Assembly: GCA_015709575.1 (NCBI GenBank)
Contig: CP054190.1
Location: forward strand, 2,850,616 to 2,914,615
Source of the DNA: Planctomycetia bacterium
GTDB taxonomy: Bacteria; Planctomycetota; Phycisphaerae; UBA1845; Fen-1342
Reading direction: 5' to 3'
Length of the DNA: 64,000 bases
The notes under the pieces: generated by a model
Databases searched by the model: none
Told to the model about the DNA's origin: nothing
What the model saw: the letters and a program-made list of their open reading frames with translations, nothing else
Shown here: positions 38,183 through 46,800 of the stretch, one piece after another
Numbering within the stretch: position 1 is the first letter of the stretch
Layout of the letters: each line of letters starts with the position of its first letter
Program-made: the position numbers and the translations under genes

Positions 38183-38893
38183 ACTGGCACAACGCCGTGG
38201 ACGTTCTGCGACTGCAAATGCTGTGCACGCTCGTCAACCAAGAAGCGCGAGGGCGCGTTCCGGAGGAACCAGGTAAGGAGAACGCCGCGTCTCGGCGAAT
38301 GCGAAAGAAGCTGGAACAGCTCGAAATGGCGATGCGAAAGCCCGAGAAGCGCTACAAGCACTCGGCTCAGAATATGTAGCAGGCTCCGCGGCGTCCGACT
38401 GGCCGCTCATTCATGCTTCGCGCAGCGCTGAACCGTACTCCGCCAAGCGCTCTTTGACTGCGACCTTCAACTCGTTTCACGATCTGGAACCAGAAACCCG
38501 CCGCACCCGGTCCGACTGGCGCTTGCGCAGCGAGGTTGGAAACAAGCCGGCTGAAGTTCGAGCGCGTCACGCCACGGGATCTGGCGTCCGGGAGCGAGCG
38601 GCTCAACGTGTTCCCTGCGGCGGAAAACGCGATCATCGCCCCATACTGGATGCACAGCCTATGCGATGCTGGCGCGTCTGACCGCAACCCAGTATAGCCG
38701 GGCCGCAAGTGAGCGCTGGAAACGAACGTGAGCGAATCGACGTCGTCGGGCATTTTGGATAACGCGCTGAAGTACAACCGCATTGTTGCTGCATCCCAGT
38801 GCTGATCGTTCAATCTGTGAGGCGCGCAACAATGACGCTGAGATTTGTGTCCTCGGGTGATATTTCCGGTCTGTGCGAGCTCGGTGTCGAATT
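38183..38893. other. 710-bp stretch without a recognisable gene
   Basis: Between IS copy B and the cassette 3 pump. On + a 38179-38379 frame gives a short charged, coiled-coil-like tail (RRMRKKLEQLEMAMRK) with no start of its own, possibly the end of a lost gene. On - a 176-codon frame runs 38897-38367 but has no recognisable motif. I would treat the region as decayed island DNA. Confidence 0.4.
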
Positions 38894-41800
38894 TCACCCC
38901 TGAACACGCGAAGCCTCCCCTTGCCGACGTGCCAAGAGCGCGTAGAAAACGGGCAACACTAGCAGCGTAAGAAACGTCGACGTGATGACGCAGCCGATCA
39001 CGACGGTCGCGAGCGGACGTTGAACCTCCGCGCCGACTCCGGTGTTGAAAGCCATCGGGACAAACCCGAGACCCGCAACCAGCCCCGTCATCAATACCGG
39101 GCGAATGCGGGTCATCGCGGCCTCGCGGATCGCGTCGCGCAGCGGCATCCCACCGTTCAGGAGGTCGCGAAGGAACGAGACATAAACCATGTCGCCCAGC
39201 ACCGAGACGCCGGACATCGCGACGAAGCCGACGCCGGCGGAGATACTGAACGGCATATCGCGCAGGTGAAGCGCCACCACACCGCCGACCGCAGCGAGCG
39301 GCAGCGTCAGGAAGATACGCAGCACATCCGTGATCCGATGGTACGTTAGATAGAGCAAGGCGAAAATGAGCGCGAGCGCCGCGGGGACCACCAGCATCAA
39401 GCGCTGACTGCCGCGTTCGAGGTGCTCAAACTGGCCGCCGTAATGCACAAAGTACCCGGTCGGAAACGTGATTTCCTCGGCGATGCGGCGCTGCGCCTCA
39501 GCGACCAGGCTGCCGATATCGCGGCCACGGGCGTTGCACTGCACGATCGCGCGGCGTTTGCTCCATTCGCGGTTGACCGTGGACGGTCCCTCGACGATTT
39601 TCAGGTCGGCGAGCCGGGCGAGCGGAATGCGCTGACCTGAAGCGGTAGGTATCAGAAGTCGGCCGACGCGCTCCGGGTCGGCGCGATACTCGTCCGGCAG
39701 GCGTACCGTCAACGGAAAACGCACCTGGCCCTGGCGAATCTCCCCGACCGCCACGTTTCCGATCGCCGCCACAAAGTCGAGTACATCGGCGGCCGGGACG
39801 CCGAAGCGGGCCAGCTCGTCGCGGCGAACCTTGATTTCCAGGAGCGGCTGGCCGGTCAATTGCTCTACAGTCACATCCGAAGCACCGGCGATCTCTTTGA
39901 GGATATCCTCGACTTCACCGCTCAGCCGCTCCAGCTCCGCGAAGTCGTCGCCGAATATCTTGACGCCCAGATCGCTGCGAATGCCGGCGACCATTTCGTT
40001 GACGCGCATCTCGATCGGCTGCGTGAAGATGGTCCGCATCGCGGGCATGCCCGCCAGCGTCGTCTCCATTGCTTCGACCAACTCCGCCTGCGAGCGCCCG
40101 CGCTTCCACTGCGCCCGCGGCGTGAGCGTGATGAATACGTCGCTCAGTTCGAGCCCCATCGGGTCCGTGGCCACCTCGGCCGTCCCGGTTCGCGTCCAGA
40201 CGTGCTTGATCTCATCGGGGAACTTCGCAAGCAATAACCGTTCGAGTTGCGTGCCATAGCGGACCGATTCCTCGACCGCCACGCCCGCCAGGCGCACCGT
40301 GTTGATGACGATCGCTTCCTCTGACAGGCGCGGAATGAAAACCGTGCCGAGCCGCGTGGCCAGGAACACGCCGCCGATCAGTCCGGCCAGCACCACGCCG
40401 AGCACCACGAAGCGCCACCGCAGCACGAATTCCAGCATCGGCGCGTAGACCCATTTCGCAAACCGCACCAGCAGCGGGTCGCGTTCGCGCGGCCGCGACG
40501 GCAGGAGCAGACTGGCGAGCGCCGGCATCAGCGTCAGCGACAGCACCAGCGAGCCGAGCAGCGCGAAAATCACCGTCAGCGCCATCGGCCGGAACATCTT
40601 GCCTTCGATGCCTTCGAGCGTCAGGATCGGCAGGTAGACGATGAGAATGATCAGTTCGCCGAACATGGTCGGCTTGCGCACTTCGATGGCCGCGTCGCGC
40701 ACCACGTCCAACTTGGCCCGGCCGGCGGTGTTGTGCGCCAGCCGCCGCATGCTGTTTTCAATCTGGATGACCGAACTGTCCACGACGAGGCCGAAGTCGA
40801 TCGCGCCCAAGCTCATCAGGCTGCCGGCGATGCCCGCCTGCAACATGCAGTTCGCGGCGAACAGCATCGAAAGCGGGATCGCCGCCGCGACGATCAAGCC
40901 CGCCCGCAGGTTGCCCAGGAACACGAACAGCACCGCCACCACCAGCAGCGCGCCCTCGATCAAATTGACCTTGACTGTGTTGAGTACGTGATCGACAAGC
41001 TCCGTGCGGTCGTAGACGGTGGTCAGTTTCACGTCCTCCGGCAGCGTCCGCCGCACTTCCTCGATCCGCCCCTCAAGCCGCTGGGCCACGTCGCGCGTGT
41101 TCTCGCCCATCAGCATGAAACCCAGGCCGAGCACCGCGTCGCCCTGGCCGCCGTACGTTACCGAACCGCGGCGAAGCTCGTGCCCTTCAACGATCTTCCC
41201 CACGTCACGCACAAAGATCGGCATCCCGTCGCGGGCCTCGATCACCACGTCGCCGACCTGCTCCAGCGACGTAATCTGTCCGACGCCCTGAACCAGCAGC
41301 AATCCGCCTGCCCGCGTGATGTTCCCGCCGCCGACGTTCAGGTTGTTGCGCCGCAGCGCCTCGAACACGTCCAGCAGCGTGAACCCATGCTTGAGCAGCT
41401 TTTCCGGCTCAACGACGACCTGGTACTGCCGCTCCAGCCCGCCCCAACTGTTGACCTCGGCCACGCCCGGCAGGCTGCGGAGCTGCGGCTTGATGATCCA
41501 GTCCTGAATGCTGCGCAGCTCGGTCAGGCTCTTCACCGGACTGGTGAGAACGTAGTGATAGACCTCGCCCAGCCCGGTCGCGACCGGCCCCATCATCGGC
41601 GGCGGCAGCCCCTCGGGCAGCTCGACCGTCGCCAGCCGTTCCATGATGAGCTGCCGCGCGAAATAGATGCTGGTCCCGTCCTCGAAAATCACCGTCACCT
41701 GCGACAGGCCGAACTTCGAGAGCGAGCGGACCTCCTCCAGCCCCTTCAGCCCGCTGATGGACTGCTCGACCGGGAACGTGATCTGCTGCTCGATTTCGAG

Positions 41801-41974
41801 CGGACTGAGGGCCGGTGCGACGGTGTTGATCTGCACCTGCACCGGCGTCGTGTCGGGAAAAGCGTCCACCGGCAGATGCACGGCCGAATACACCCCGGCG
41901 ATCGCGATCGCCAGCGTGATCGCGATGACGAGGAAGCGGTGCCGTAGTGACCAGGAAATTAGCGCGTTCAGCAT
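38894..41974 (-). CDS. CzcA/CusA-like heavy-metal RND efflux pump, cassette 3
   Basis: A 1026-aa inner-membrane RND transporter with the HME N-terminus HLPVDAFPDTTPVQVQ, FPVEQSISGLKGLEEVRS, and a helix 4 signature DFGLVVDSSVIQIEN. The DFGxxxD form resembles CzcA, Co/Zn/Cd-type pumps, although the usual GA after the Asp is SS here. It is last of a minus-strand operon: Cys/His-rich secreted protein, repeat-bearing adaptor, lipoprotein, pump. No outer-membrane factor gene is adjacent, so it may borrow one from cassette 1 or 2. Confidence 0.92.
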   Translation of the reverse strand: MLNALISWSLRHRFLVIAITLAIAIAGVYSAVHLPVDAFPDTTPVQVQINTVAPALSPLEIEQQITFPVEQSISGLKGLEEVRSLSKFGLSQVTVIFEDGTSIYFARQLIMERLATVELPEGLPPPMMGPVATGLGEVYHYVLTSPVKSLTELRSIQDWIIKPQLRSLPGVAEVNSWGGLERQYQVVVEPEKLLKHGFTLLDVFEALRRNNLNVGGGNITRAGGLLLVQGVGQITSLEQVGDVVIEARDGMPIFVRDVGKIVEGHELRRGSVTYGGQGDAVLGLGFMLMGENTRDVAQRLEGRIEEVRRTLPEDVKLTTVYDRTELVDHVLNTVKVNLIEGALLVVAVLFVFLGNLRAGLIVAAAIPLSMLFAANCMLQAGIAGSLMSLGAIDFGLVVDSSVIQIENSMRRLAHNTAGRAKLDVVRDAAIEVRKPTMFGELIILIVYLPILTLEGIEGKMFRPMALTVIFALLGSLVLSLTLMPALASLLLPSRPRERDPLLVRFAKWVYAPMLEFVLRWRFVVLGVVLAGLIGGVFLATRLGTVFIPRLSEEAIVINTVRLAGVAVEESVRYGTQLERLLLAKFPDEIKHVWTRTGTAEVATDPMGLELSDVFITLTPRAQWKRGRSQAELVEAMETTLAGMPAMRTIFTQPIEMRVNEMVAGIRSDLGVKIFGDDFAELERLSGEVEDILKEIAGASDVTVEQLTGQPLLEIKVRRDELARFGVPAADVLDFVAAIGNVAVGEIRQGQVRFPLTVRLPDEYRADPERVGRLLIPTASGQRIPLARLADLKIVEGPSTVNREWSKRRAIVQCNARGRDIGSLVAEAQRRIAEEITFPTGYFVHYGGQFEHLERGSQRLMLVVPAALALIFALLYLTYHRITDVLRIFLTLPLAAVGGVVALHLRDMPFSISAGVGFVAMSGVSVLGDMVYVSFLRDLLNGGMPLRDAIREAAMTRIRPVLMTGLVAGLGFVPMAFNTGVGAEVQRPLATVVIGCVITSTFLTLLVLPVFYALLARRQGEASRVQG

Positions 41975-42029
41975 GTGATAGTTCGTCCTCGTGCGGCGTG
42001 CCGCTTGTCTAGCTAGGCTGCTATTTGGG

Positions 42030-42659
42030 TCATTTCATGCCGGGACGATGAATCAGGCGCACCAGCATGCCTTGCTCCAGCTCCAGCGGCAGAGAGATTT
42101 CGAAATACGTGTGCCGGACCCGGGAGCTGCGCTGTGGTCGCCGAACGCTGATGTGTTCCTCGGCGACGAACTCGCGCGCGGGTGTCAACACCTGAACTTC
42201 CAGCGAACCTGGGTCCAGCAGGCGGCGAACATAGCCTGTGACCCGTAGCCCGCCGTCGTCCGCATACGCGTGGATGTCACGGTAATAGCCCTTCCGCGCG
42301 GGTTCGAATTCCACCGACACTTCGCCGCGCGCGATGAGGTCGTTGTTGTGTACTGCGCACCCCAAGAGAACCAGCGTGCCCGCACATAGGAGAGCCGAAG
42401 TCGCCGTTTTCCACCGGCCAGGGCCTGATGCGCTCCAGTCCGCATGGCTCGAAGTCCCCTCCGAATCTTGCGGAGCGTTATCCACGGCATCTGGCCTACG
42501 CTCCGAACGATCGGGAGCGTTCTCCGATTCACTGGGAGCGTGTTCCCATGCGTCCGAAGCGTGCTCCCGTCGGTAGGGAGCGTCGTCCGTATGGCCCGGA
42601 GCGAAGCGAATACCGGCCCCACCCGTCCCGCGACAGTGGACGCTCGGGCGCGGCGTCAT
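42030..42659 (-). CDS. Lipoprotein with a 7-residue-repeat N-terminal extension, cassette 3
   Basis: The start is taken as the ATG at 42659, which overlaps the adaptor stop (ATGA), giving 209 aa. Residues about 20-70 consist of seven 7-residue units beginning mostly with Ala-Pro (APGHTDD, APYRREH, ASDAWEH, APSESEN, APDRSER), encoded by a 21-bp repeat. A lipobox VLLGC follows at about 93-97 and then a beta-rich domain (GYYRDIHAYADDGGLRVTGYVRR, FEISLPLELEQGM) of unknown family. A lipobox so deep in the protein is odd: either the repeat is a recent in-frame insertion or the true start is internal at a non-standard codon. Confidence 0.6.
   Translation of the reverse strand: MTPRPSVHCRGTGGAGIRFAPGHTDDAPYRREHASDAWEHAPSESENAPDRSERRPDAVDNAPQDSEGTSSHADWSASGPGRWKTATSALLCAGTLVLLGCAVHNNDLIARGEVSVEFEPARKGYYRDIHAYADDGGLRVTGYVRRLLDPGSLEVQVLTPAREFVAEEHISVRRPQRSSRVRHTYFEISLPLELEQGMLVRLIHRPGMK
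42472..42612. repeat. 21-bp tandem minisatellite, about seven units
   Basis: On +, the core GGAGCGT recurs with exact 21-bp spacing at 42472, 42514, 42535 and 42577, with one-base variants at 42556 and 42598 and a degenerate unit at 42493. On the coding (minus) strand it makes the seven-residue repeats of the lipoprotein's N-terminus. Confidence 0.75.
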
Positions 42660-45031
42660 CGCCCCGTCTCCACTTCGCAGCACCCGGCCCCGATGCTGCC
42701 CTTCAGGATCTCGGTTTTCATCAGGAAGCTGCCGGCGGTGACGATCGCCTCGCCTTCGCGCAGGCCGCGGAGCACTTCGACGTAGCCGCCACCGCTGGCG
42801 CCGAGCCGCAACTTGCGCGGTGTGAATAAATCGTCGGCCTCGCGCACGAATACGAGTTGGCAGCAGCCGTCGGTCTGCACCGATTCGACCGGCACGCTCA
42901 GCACGTCGGCGTTGTCGCGCAGGATGATCCGCGCCCGGCCGAACATGCGCGCCCGCAAGAGTCCGTCCGGGTTGGCCAGTTCGGCCCGCACCGGAATCAG
43001 GCGCGTCTTGTCGTCCACCTGGCTGCTGATCCAGCTCAGCCGCCCTTGAAACGACTCGCCGGTCAGTCCGTCCACCGTGAACAGCACGGGCTGATTCTCG
43101 CGCAGGGCCGGCAGGTCGCGCTCGTAGACGTTGGCCATGAGCCAGAGCCGCGCGGTGTCGGCCAGGACGAAGAGCGTGTGCGCATCCTCGACGGCCTCGC
43201 CCGGCGCGACGTGCCGCTCGACCACGCGGCCGGCCACGGGGCTGCGCAGTTCATAGCGGGACAGACCTTCGTGCGAGGTCGTGCCCAGGGCGGCGATTTC
43301 GTCATCTGTCAGCCCGAGAATGTGCAGCCGGCGCTCGGCCGCGTCCAGCGCGCTGCGCGCGACGCGCAATGCCCGCTCGGCGGCGAACTGGTCTTTTTGG
43401 CGCGTGAAGGCGATCTCTTCGCGGATTGCAAGGAAGTCGGCTTCAGCCGCGGCCAGCGTGGCCCGCGCCATCTGCACGTCCTTCTCGGCGTTAATCTTCG
43501 TTTCGTAGAGCTGCGTTTCGCGGGCCGCGTCCAACCGGGCCAGTTGAACCGCCGCGTGCGCCCGAAGCAGCCGGGCCTTCGCTTCGCCGACCGGCACGCC
43601 TTCGAGCCGCTGCTGAATCTCGCCCGGAGCGGCCTCCGAGGTCGCCGCGGCCAGCAGGCGCTGCGTTCCTTCGTAGATGGTCTGATTACGCGCGTGCTCG
43701 GCTTCGGCGACGCGGAAGTCCTGCTGCCGCTCGATGTACTGGCTTTTGGCGTCGCCCAGCAGGACGCTGTCGAGCACGGCCAGCACGTCGCCGACCTGCA
43801 CCGAATCGCCCAGGTTCGCCCGCACTTCGCGCGCAACGCCCGACACCCGCGGCGTGATCCGCGTGACGCGCGTCGCATCGAACTCCACTTCAGCCGGAAC
43901 TTCAATCGACGCCGACATGCGCCGCGGCCGGACCGTCGTGACTTCGATGCCGGCCTGCTTCGCAATACTCGCGTCGAGGAAGCGGATCGTCGAAGTCTCG
44001 ATCAGGCAGAGCGGGTCATTCTCGCCGCTAGTCGTCAGTCGGCCGTTCCGCTCGATCTTGACGATCGACTCACGGCCCAGTGCGCCGGGAGCACCGGCCC
44101 GCGGACGCATGGCTTCCCACGTCTCGCGCACTTCCGGGTTGCAGAGCGTGCATTGCGACTCCGGAACGCCGTGCTCCTTGCACCAGTCGTGCTCGTCCTT
44201 GAACTTCTGGATCAGCGACGCATCGCAGCGCGTGCAGACCGCTTTCGGCACGCCGTGGTCGAAGCACCATTTGTCCGCCGCAACCGGCGCGGCAGCGCCC
44301 GGCTGGGATGTCGGCTCGGCCGGCTTTTCAGTATCGGCAGGTTTCTTAGCGCCGGGCTTCAGCGCCGCCCAGCGGGCCTCGACTTCGGGATGGCACTTGA
44401 AGCACTGCGTCTCCGGCAGGTCGTGCTCTTTACACCAGTCCCCGGCATTCTTGAACGTGTCGATCAGTGAGTCGTCGCAGCGGGTGCAGACCGATTCCGG
44501 AACGCCGTGTCCGCCGCACCAGCCCTTGTCGAGCGTGGGCTTGACCGGACTCGTATCGGGGCCGAACGCGGGCTTTCCGTCGGGGGCCGGTTTCGCATCG
44601 CTGACGACCGGCGCGGCGGCAGCCGGTGCTTCTGTCGGGGCAGGTGCATAGCCATGCTCGGCGCCGCCCGCCTTGCCCGCTGGTTTGAGCGCCGCCCATT
44701 TCGCGGCGACTTCCGGATGGCACGTCGTACACTGCGTTTCCGGCAGGTTGTGCTCTTTGCACCAGTCACCGGCCTTCTTGAACGTTTCGATCAGCGAATC
44801 GTCGCAGCGGGTGCAGACCGATTCCGGCACGCCATGCCCGCCGCACCAGCCCTTGTCGAGCGTCGGCTTGACCGGGCTGACCTCCGGCCCGAGGGATGCC
44901 TTCACGGTTGCGGCGCCGCCTTCGCGGCCCGACGGTTTGGATGAATCCGATCGGTCGCAGCCAGACAGCGCTGCGGCAAGGAGCACGACGACCGGCCACG
45001 CGGCCGGATACGGTAAACGACGGCGCTTCAT
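42656..45031 (-). CDS. CusB/CzcB-like RND adaptor with three Cys-rich metal-binding repeats
   Basis: A 791-aa lipoprotein adaptor (lipobox ALSGC, Cys25). Before the fusion-protein core lie three units at about 62-108, 171-217 and 255-301 of the form WCxxHGVPxxxCTRC...DWCKEHxxPExQCxxC, each with six Cys and two His, joined by Ala/Pro/Lys linkers. Units 1 and 2 are almost the same and share the preceding PVKPTLDKG. The adaptor core follows from about residue 330: IRFLDASIAKQAGIE, VRANLGDSVQVGDVLAVLDS, a long helical hairpin, LRSPVAGRVVERHVAPGEAV and a C-terminal GEAIVTAGSFLMKTE. Long for its family because of the repeats, which probably collect metal in the periplasm for the pump. Confidence 0.9.
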   Translation of the reverse strand: MKRRRLPYPAAWPVVVLLAAALSGCDRSDSSKPSGREGGAATVKASLGPEVSPVKPTLDKGWCGGHGVPESVCTRCDDSLIETFKKAGDWCKEHNLPETQCTTCHPEVAAKWAALKPAGKAGGAEHGYAPAPTEAPAAAAPVVSDAKPAPDGKPAFGPDTSPVKPTLDKGWCGGHGVPESVCTRCDDSLIDTFKNAGDWCKEHDLPETQCFKCHPEVEARWAALKPGAKKPADTEKPAEPTSQPGAAAPVAADKWCFDHGVPKAVCTRCDASLIQKFKDEHDWCKEHGVPESQCTLCNPEVRETWEAMRPRAGAPGALGRESIVKIERNGRLTTSGENDPLCLIETSTIRFLDASIAKQAGIEVTTVRPRRMSASIEVPAEVEFDATRVTRITPRVSGVAREVRANLGDSVQVGDVLAVLDSVLLGDAKSQYIERQQDFRVAEAEHARNQTIYEGTQRLLAAATSEAAPGEIQQRLEGVPVGEAKARLLRAHAAVQLARLDAARETQLYETKINAEKDVQMARATLAAAEADFLAIREEIAFTRQKDQFAAERALRVARSALDAAERRLHILGLTDDEIAALGTTSHEGLSRYELRSPVAGRVVERHVAPGEAVEDAHTLFVLADTARLWLMANVYERDLPALRENQPVLFTVDGLTGESFQGRLSWISSQVDDKTRLIPVRAELANPDGLLRARMFGRARIILRDNADVLSVPVESVQTDGCCQLVFVREADDLFTPRKLRLGASGGGYVEVLRGLREGEAIVTAGSFLMKTEILKGSIGAGCCEVETGR

Positions 45032-45148
45032 GGCAATCTCTCCAGTGCGGGGTTGGATCAGCGGTTACAACGATGCTGGCGAGGGGGGCGCGCACATACG
45101 CGTCGCGCATGGATGCGCAACGCCATTACACAGCGCGCTGGCGGCGGA

Positions 45149-45538
45149 TCAAATGCGCAGGGGCAGACCGGAGGCGGGGAACGGCACTCGTGGAAAATCG
45201 TGCAGGCTGGTGAACGGCGTGCTGCTCACAGCGTCTTGGGCGGCCGCGCTTTTATGGGCGGCGACCGCGTCCCACGGCTGCGCGTGCGTGTCGAGCCCGG
45301 GCAGGTTCCGCGCCTCGTCGGGCTTGGCCACGCCCTTGCAAACGTCGGCGCACGAACCACACTCGCGTGGCGGATAGCCGGAGTCGGTCGGCGGGTCGGC
45401 GGGCGACGTCTCGTGGCTCTGGCAGCAGGCGGCGGGCGCGTCTTCATGAGCGCAGCACACCGTGAGCGTCCCCGCGCGGCACAACGCCGGTGCGGCGACG
45501 AACGACCAGACGGCAGCGATGAGCATGAGACGAGGCAC
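45149..45538 (-). CDS. Small secreted Cys/His-rich protein leading cassette 3
   Basis: 129 aa from a GTG at 45538 (or 125 aa from the ATG four codons later). Signal peptide (LMLIAAVWSFVAAPALCRA), then Cys-rich groups CCAHED, CCQSHE and CGSCADVC, ending GLPLRI. The same design and C-terminus as the protein at 14690-15070. Likely periplasmic metal binding; function otherwise unknown. Confidence 0.65.
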   Translation of the reverse strand: MPRLMLIAAVWSFVAAPALCRAGTLTVCCAHEDAPAACCQSHETSPADPPTDSGYPPRECGSCADVCKGVAKPDEARNLPGLDTHAQPWDAVAAHKSAAAQDAVSSTPFTSLHDFPRVPFPASGLPLRI

Positions 45539-45824
45539 CTCTTCATGATAGTCCGCGGTGCGGCAGCGAGCAACCGCAGCCGGACAGCCACTTATCCAGT
45601 TGGGTTGCTGTAGAAACTACGGCTCGTGTCAAATTCTTGCTTATCCAAAGTTTGAGCGGCCAAGACGTTTTCGCCCAGATTGGCGCTTCAGCCGACGTTG
45701 CCGCCATCGCACACGGTTGAATATGTCAACAGCTCTGCTCGTCAAGTGTCTATGAAAATGGGTCCATGCCTGACCGCGGCCGAGCCGCGGCGTCTCGGAC
45801 TCGAAGCAACTGGAGGTTCATGCG

Positions 45825-46187
45825 ATGCGGATGCATCTTGGATTCACACTGATCGCGGGGCTCGCCGTCCTCGGCGCCACATTGGCAGTCCCTGCGGCCA
45901 ACGCCCAGTGTTCGAGCGGCGGCTACAGTGGATCGAGCTATCGGGGCGGCGTTTACTACGCCCCGGCGACGACGTACTACGCGCCGTCGTATTCGGGGCC
46001 GCAGTACTGCCCGCCGCCGGTTTACTACAGGCAGCCGATCTACCGTTCGTACTCAGTGAACGTCGGGATCGGACACGGCGGACACGACCGCAACGGTGGC
46101 CGGTATTCGCCGCGTTACGACCGGCATGACCGCCACGACCGTCATCACGACCGCGGGCACCGATCGAATCGGCGACATTACAATTAG
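45825..46187 (+). CDS. Small secreted Tyr/Gly/His-rich protein
   Basis: A 120-aa protein with a signal peptide (residues 1-28, ending AANAQ), a Tyr/Ser/Gly/Pro-rich centre (YYAPATTYYAPSY) and a His/Asp/Arg-rich tail (DRHDRHDRHHDRGH) that could bind metal. Low complexity prevents family assignment. It lies between divergent cassettes 2 and 3. Confidence 0.6.
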   Translation: MRMHLGFTLIAGLAVLGATLAVPAANAQCSSGGYSGSSYRGGVYYAPATTYYAPSYSGPQYCPPPVYYRQPIYRSYSVNVGIGHGGHDRNGGRYSPRYDRHDRHDRHHDRGHRSNRRHYN

Positions 46188-46221
46188 CCCGGACCGGGCA
46201 CGCCGACCGTAGCCAGTCCGA

Positions 46222-46266
46222 GCCCGCGGCGCAAACGCCGCGGGCGCCTGCTGGACAAACAGGCGC
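46222..46266. terminator. Two GC-rich hairpins upstream of cassette 2
   Basis: GCCCGCGGCG/CGCCGCGGGC (46222-46231/46236-46245, 10 bp, 4-nt loop) overlaps the base of GCGCCTG/CAGGCGC (46244-46250/46260-46266), so the two stems partly exclude each other. No T tract. They sit after the Tyr/His-rich gene and just before the cassette 2 leader gene; an attenuator-like role is possible. Confidence 0.4.
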
Positions 46267-46286
46267 ATGCCGATATACTCCAAGAG

Positions 46287-46670
46287 ATGCGGTCGCGCCG
46301 AATGTCTATCTTCGTCTGCGCCATGACTCTGCTATGCCCCGTCTGGTGCATGGCCGAATGGTCGCTCCATTGCGCCGAGCACGATGCCGATGTGGCGGCC
46401 ACGACGTGCGGCGAGAAGGGGCACCAGCCGCACAACGAGCATGACCCGAGCCGCGATCCTGATTCGCATGGCGAGCACACTTGTCTCTGCACCGGCGGTA
46501 CGCCGCCGGGCGCGGCGCTTCAAATCCCGGCACTGGAACCGGCGGCGATCATCGCCGCCGACAATGTGTTCCTCGCCAATCTCGATACGACTTTTCTGCT
46601 AGCTCTCCTCAAGGCCCGCGGCCCGACGGGTACCTCGTCTGGCCTCCGCTGCGCGCCTCTCCTGATTTGA
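46287..46670 (+). CDS. Small secreted Cys/His-rich protein leading cassette 2
   Basis: 127 aa from ATG 46287 (or from ATG 46302). Signal peptide MSIFVCAMTLLCPVWCMA, then HCAEHDAD, CGEKGHQPHNEHD and HGEHTCLC groups; ends CAPLLI. Third member of the cassette-leading set of small metal-binding-like proteins; no known family. Confidence 0.65.
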   Translation: MRSRRMSIFVCAMTLLCPVWCMAEWSLHCAEHDADVAATTCGEKGHQPHNEHDPSRDPDSHGEHTCLCTGGTPPGAALQIPALEPAAIIAADNVFLANLDTTFLLALLKARGPTGTSSGLRCAPLLI

Positions 46671-46800
46671 TTCACTCCTTTTTTCCGTGAGCGTTTTTGA
46701 TCGCGCGGCCTGCCGCGCGGCTCGTGTCCTGTGCCGTCATTGCGCGGCCGCCTGACGAAGCGCATCGTCTTAGCCATCGAAGCTCATGCGGAGAAATCCT

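Noticed and set aside
38367-38897. 176-codon minus-strand frame after the cassette 3 pump
   Set aside because: Overlaps the pump end, has no family resemblance and no ribosome-binding site that I can support.
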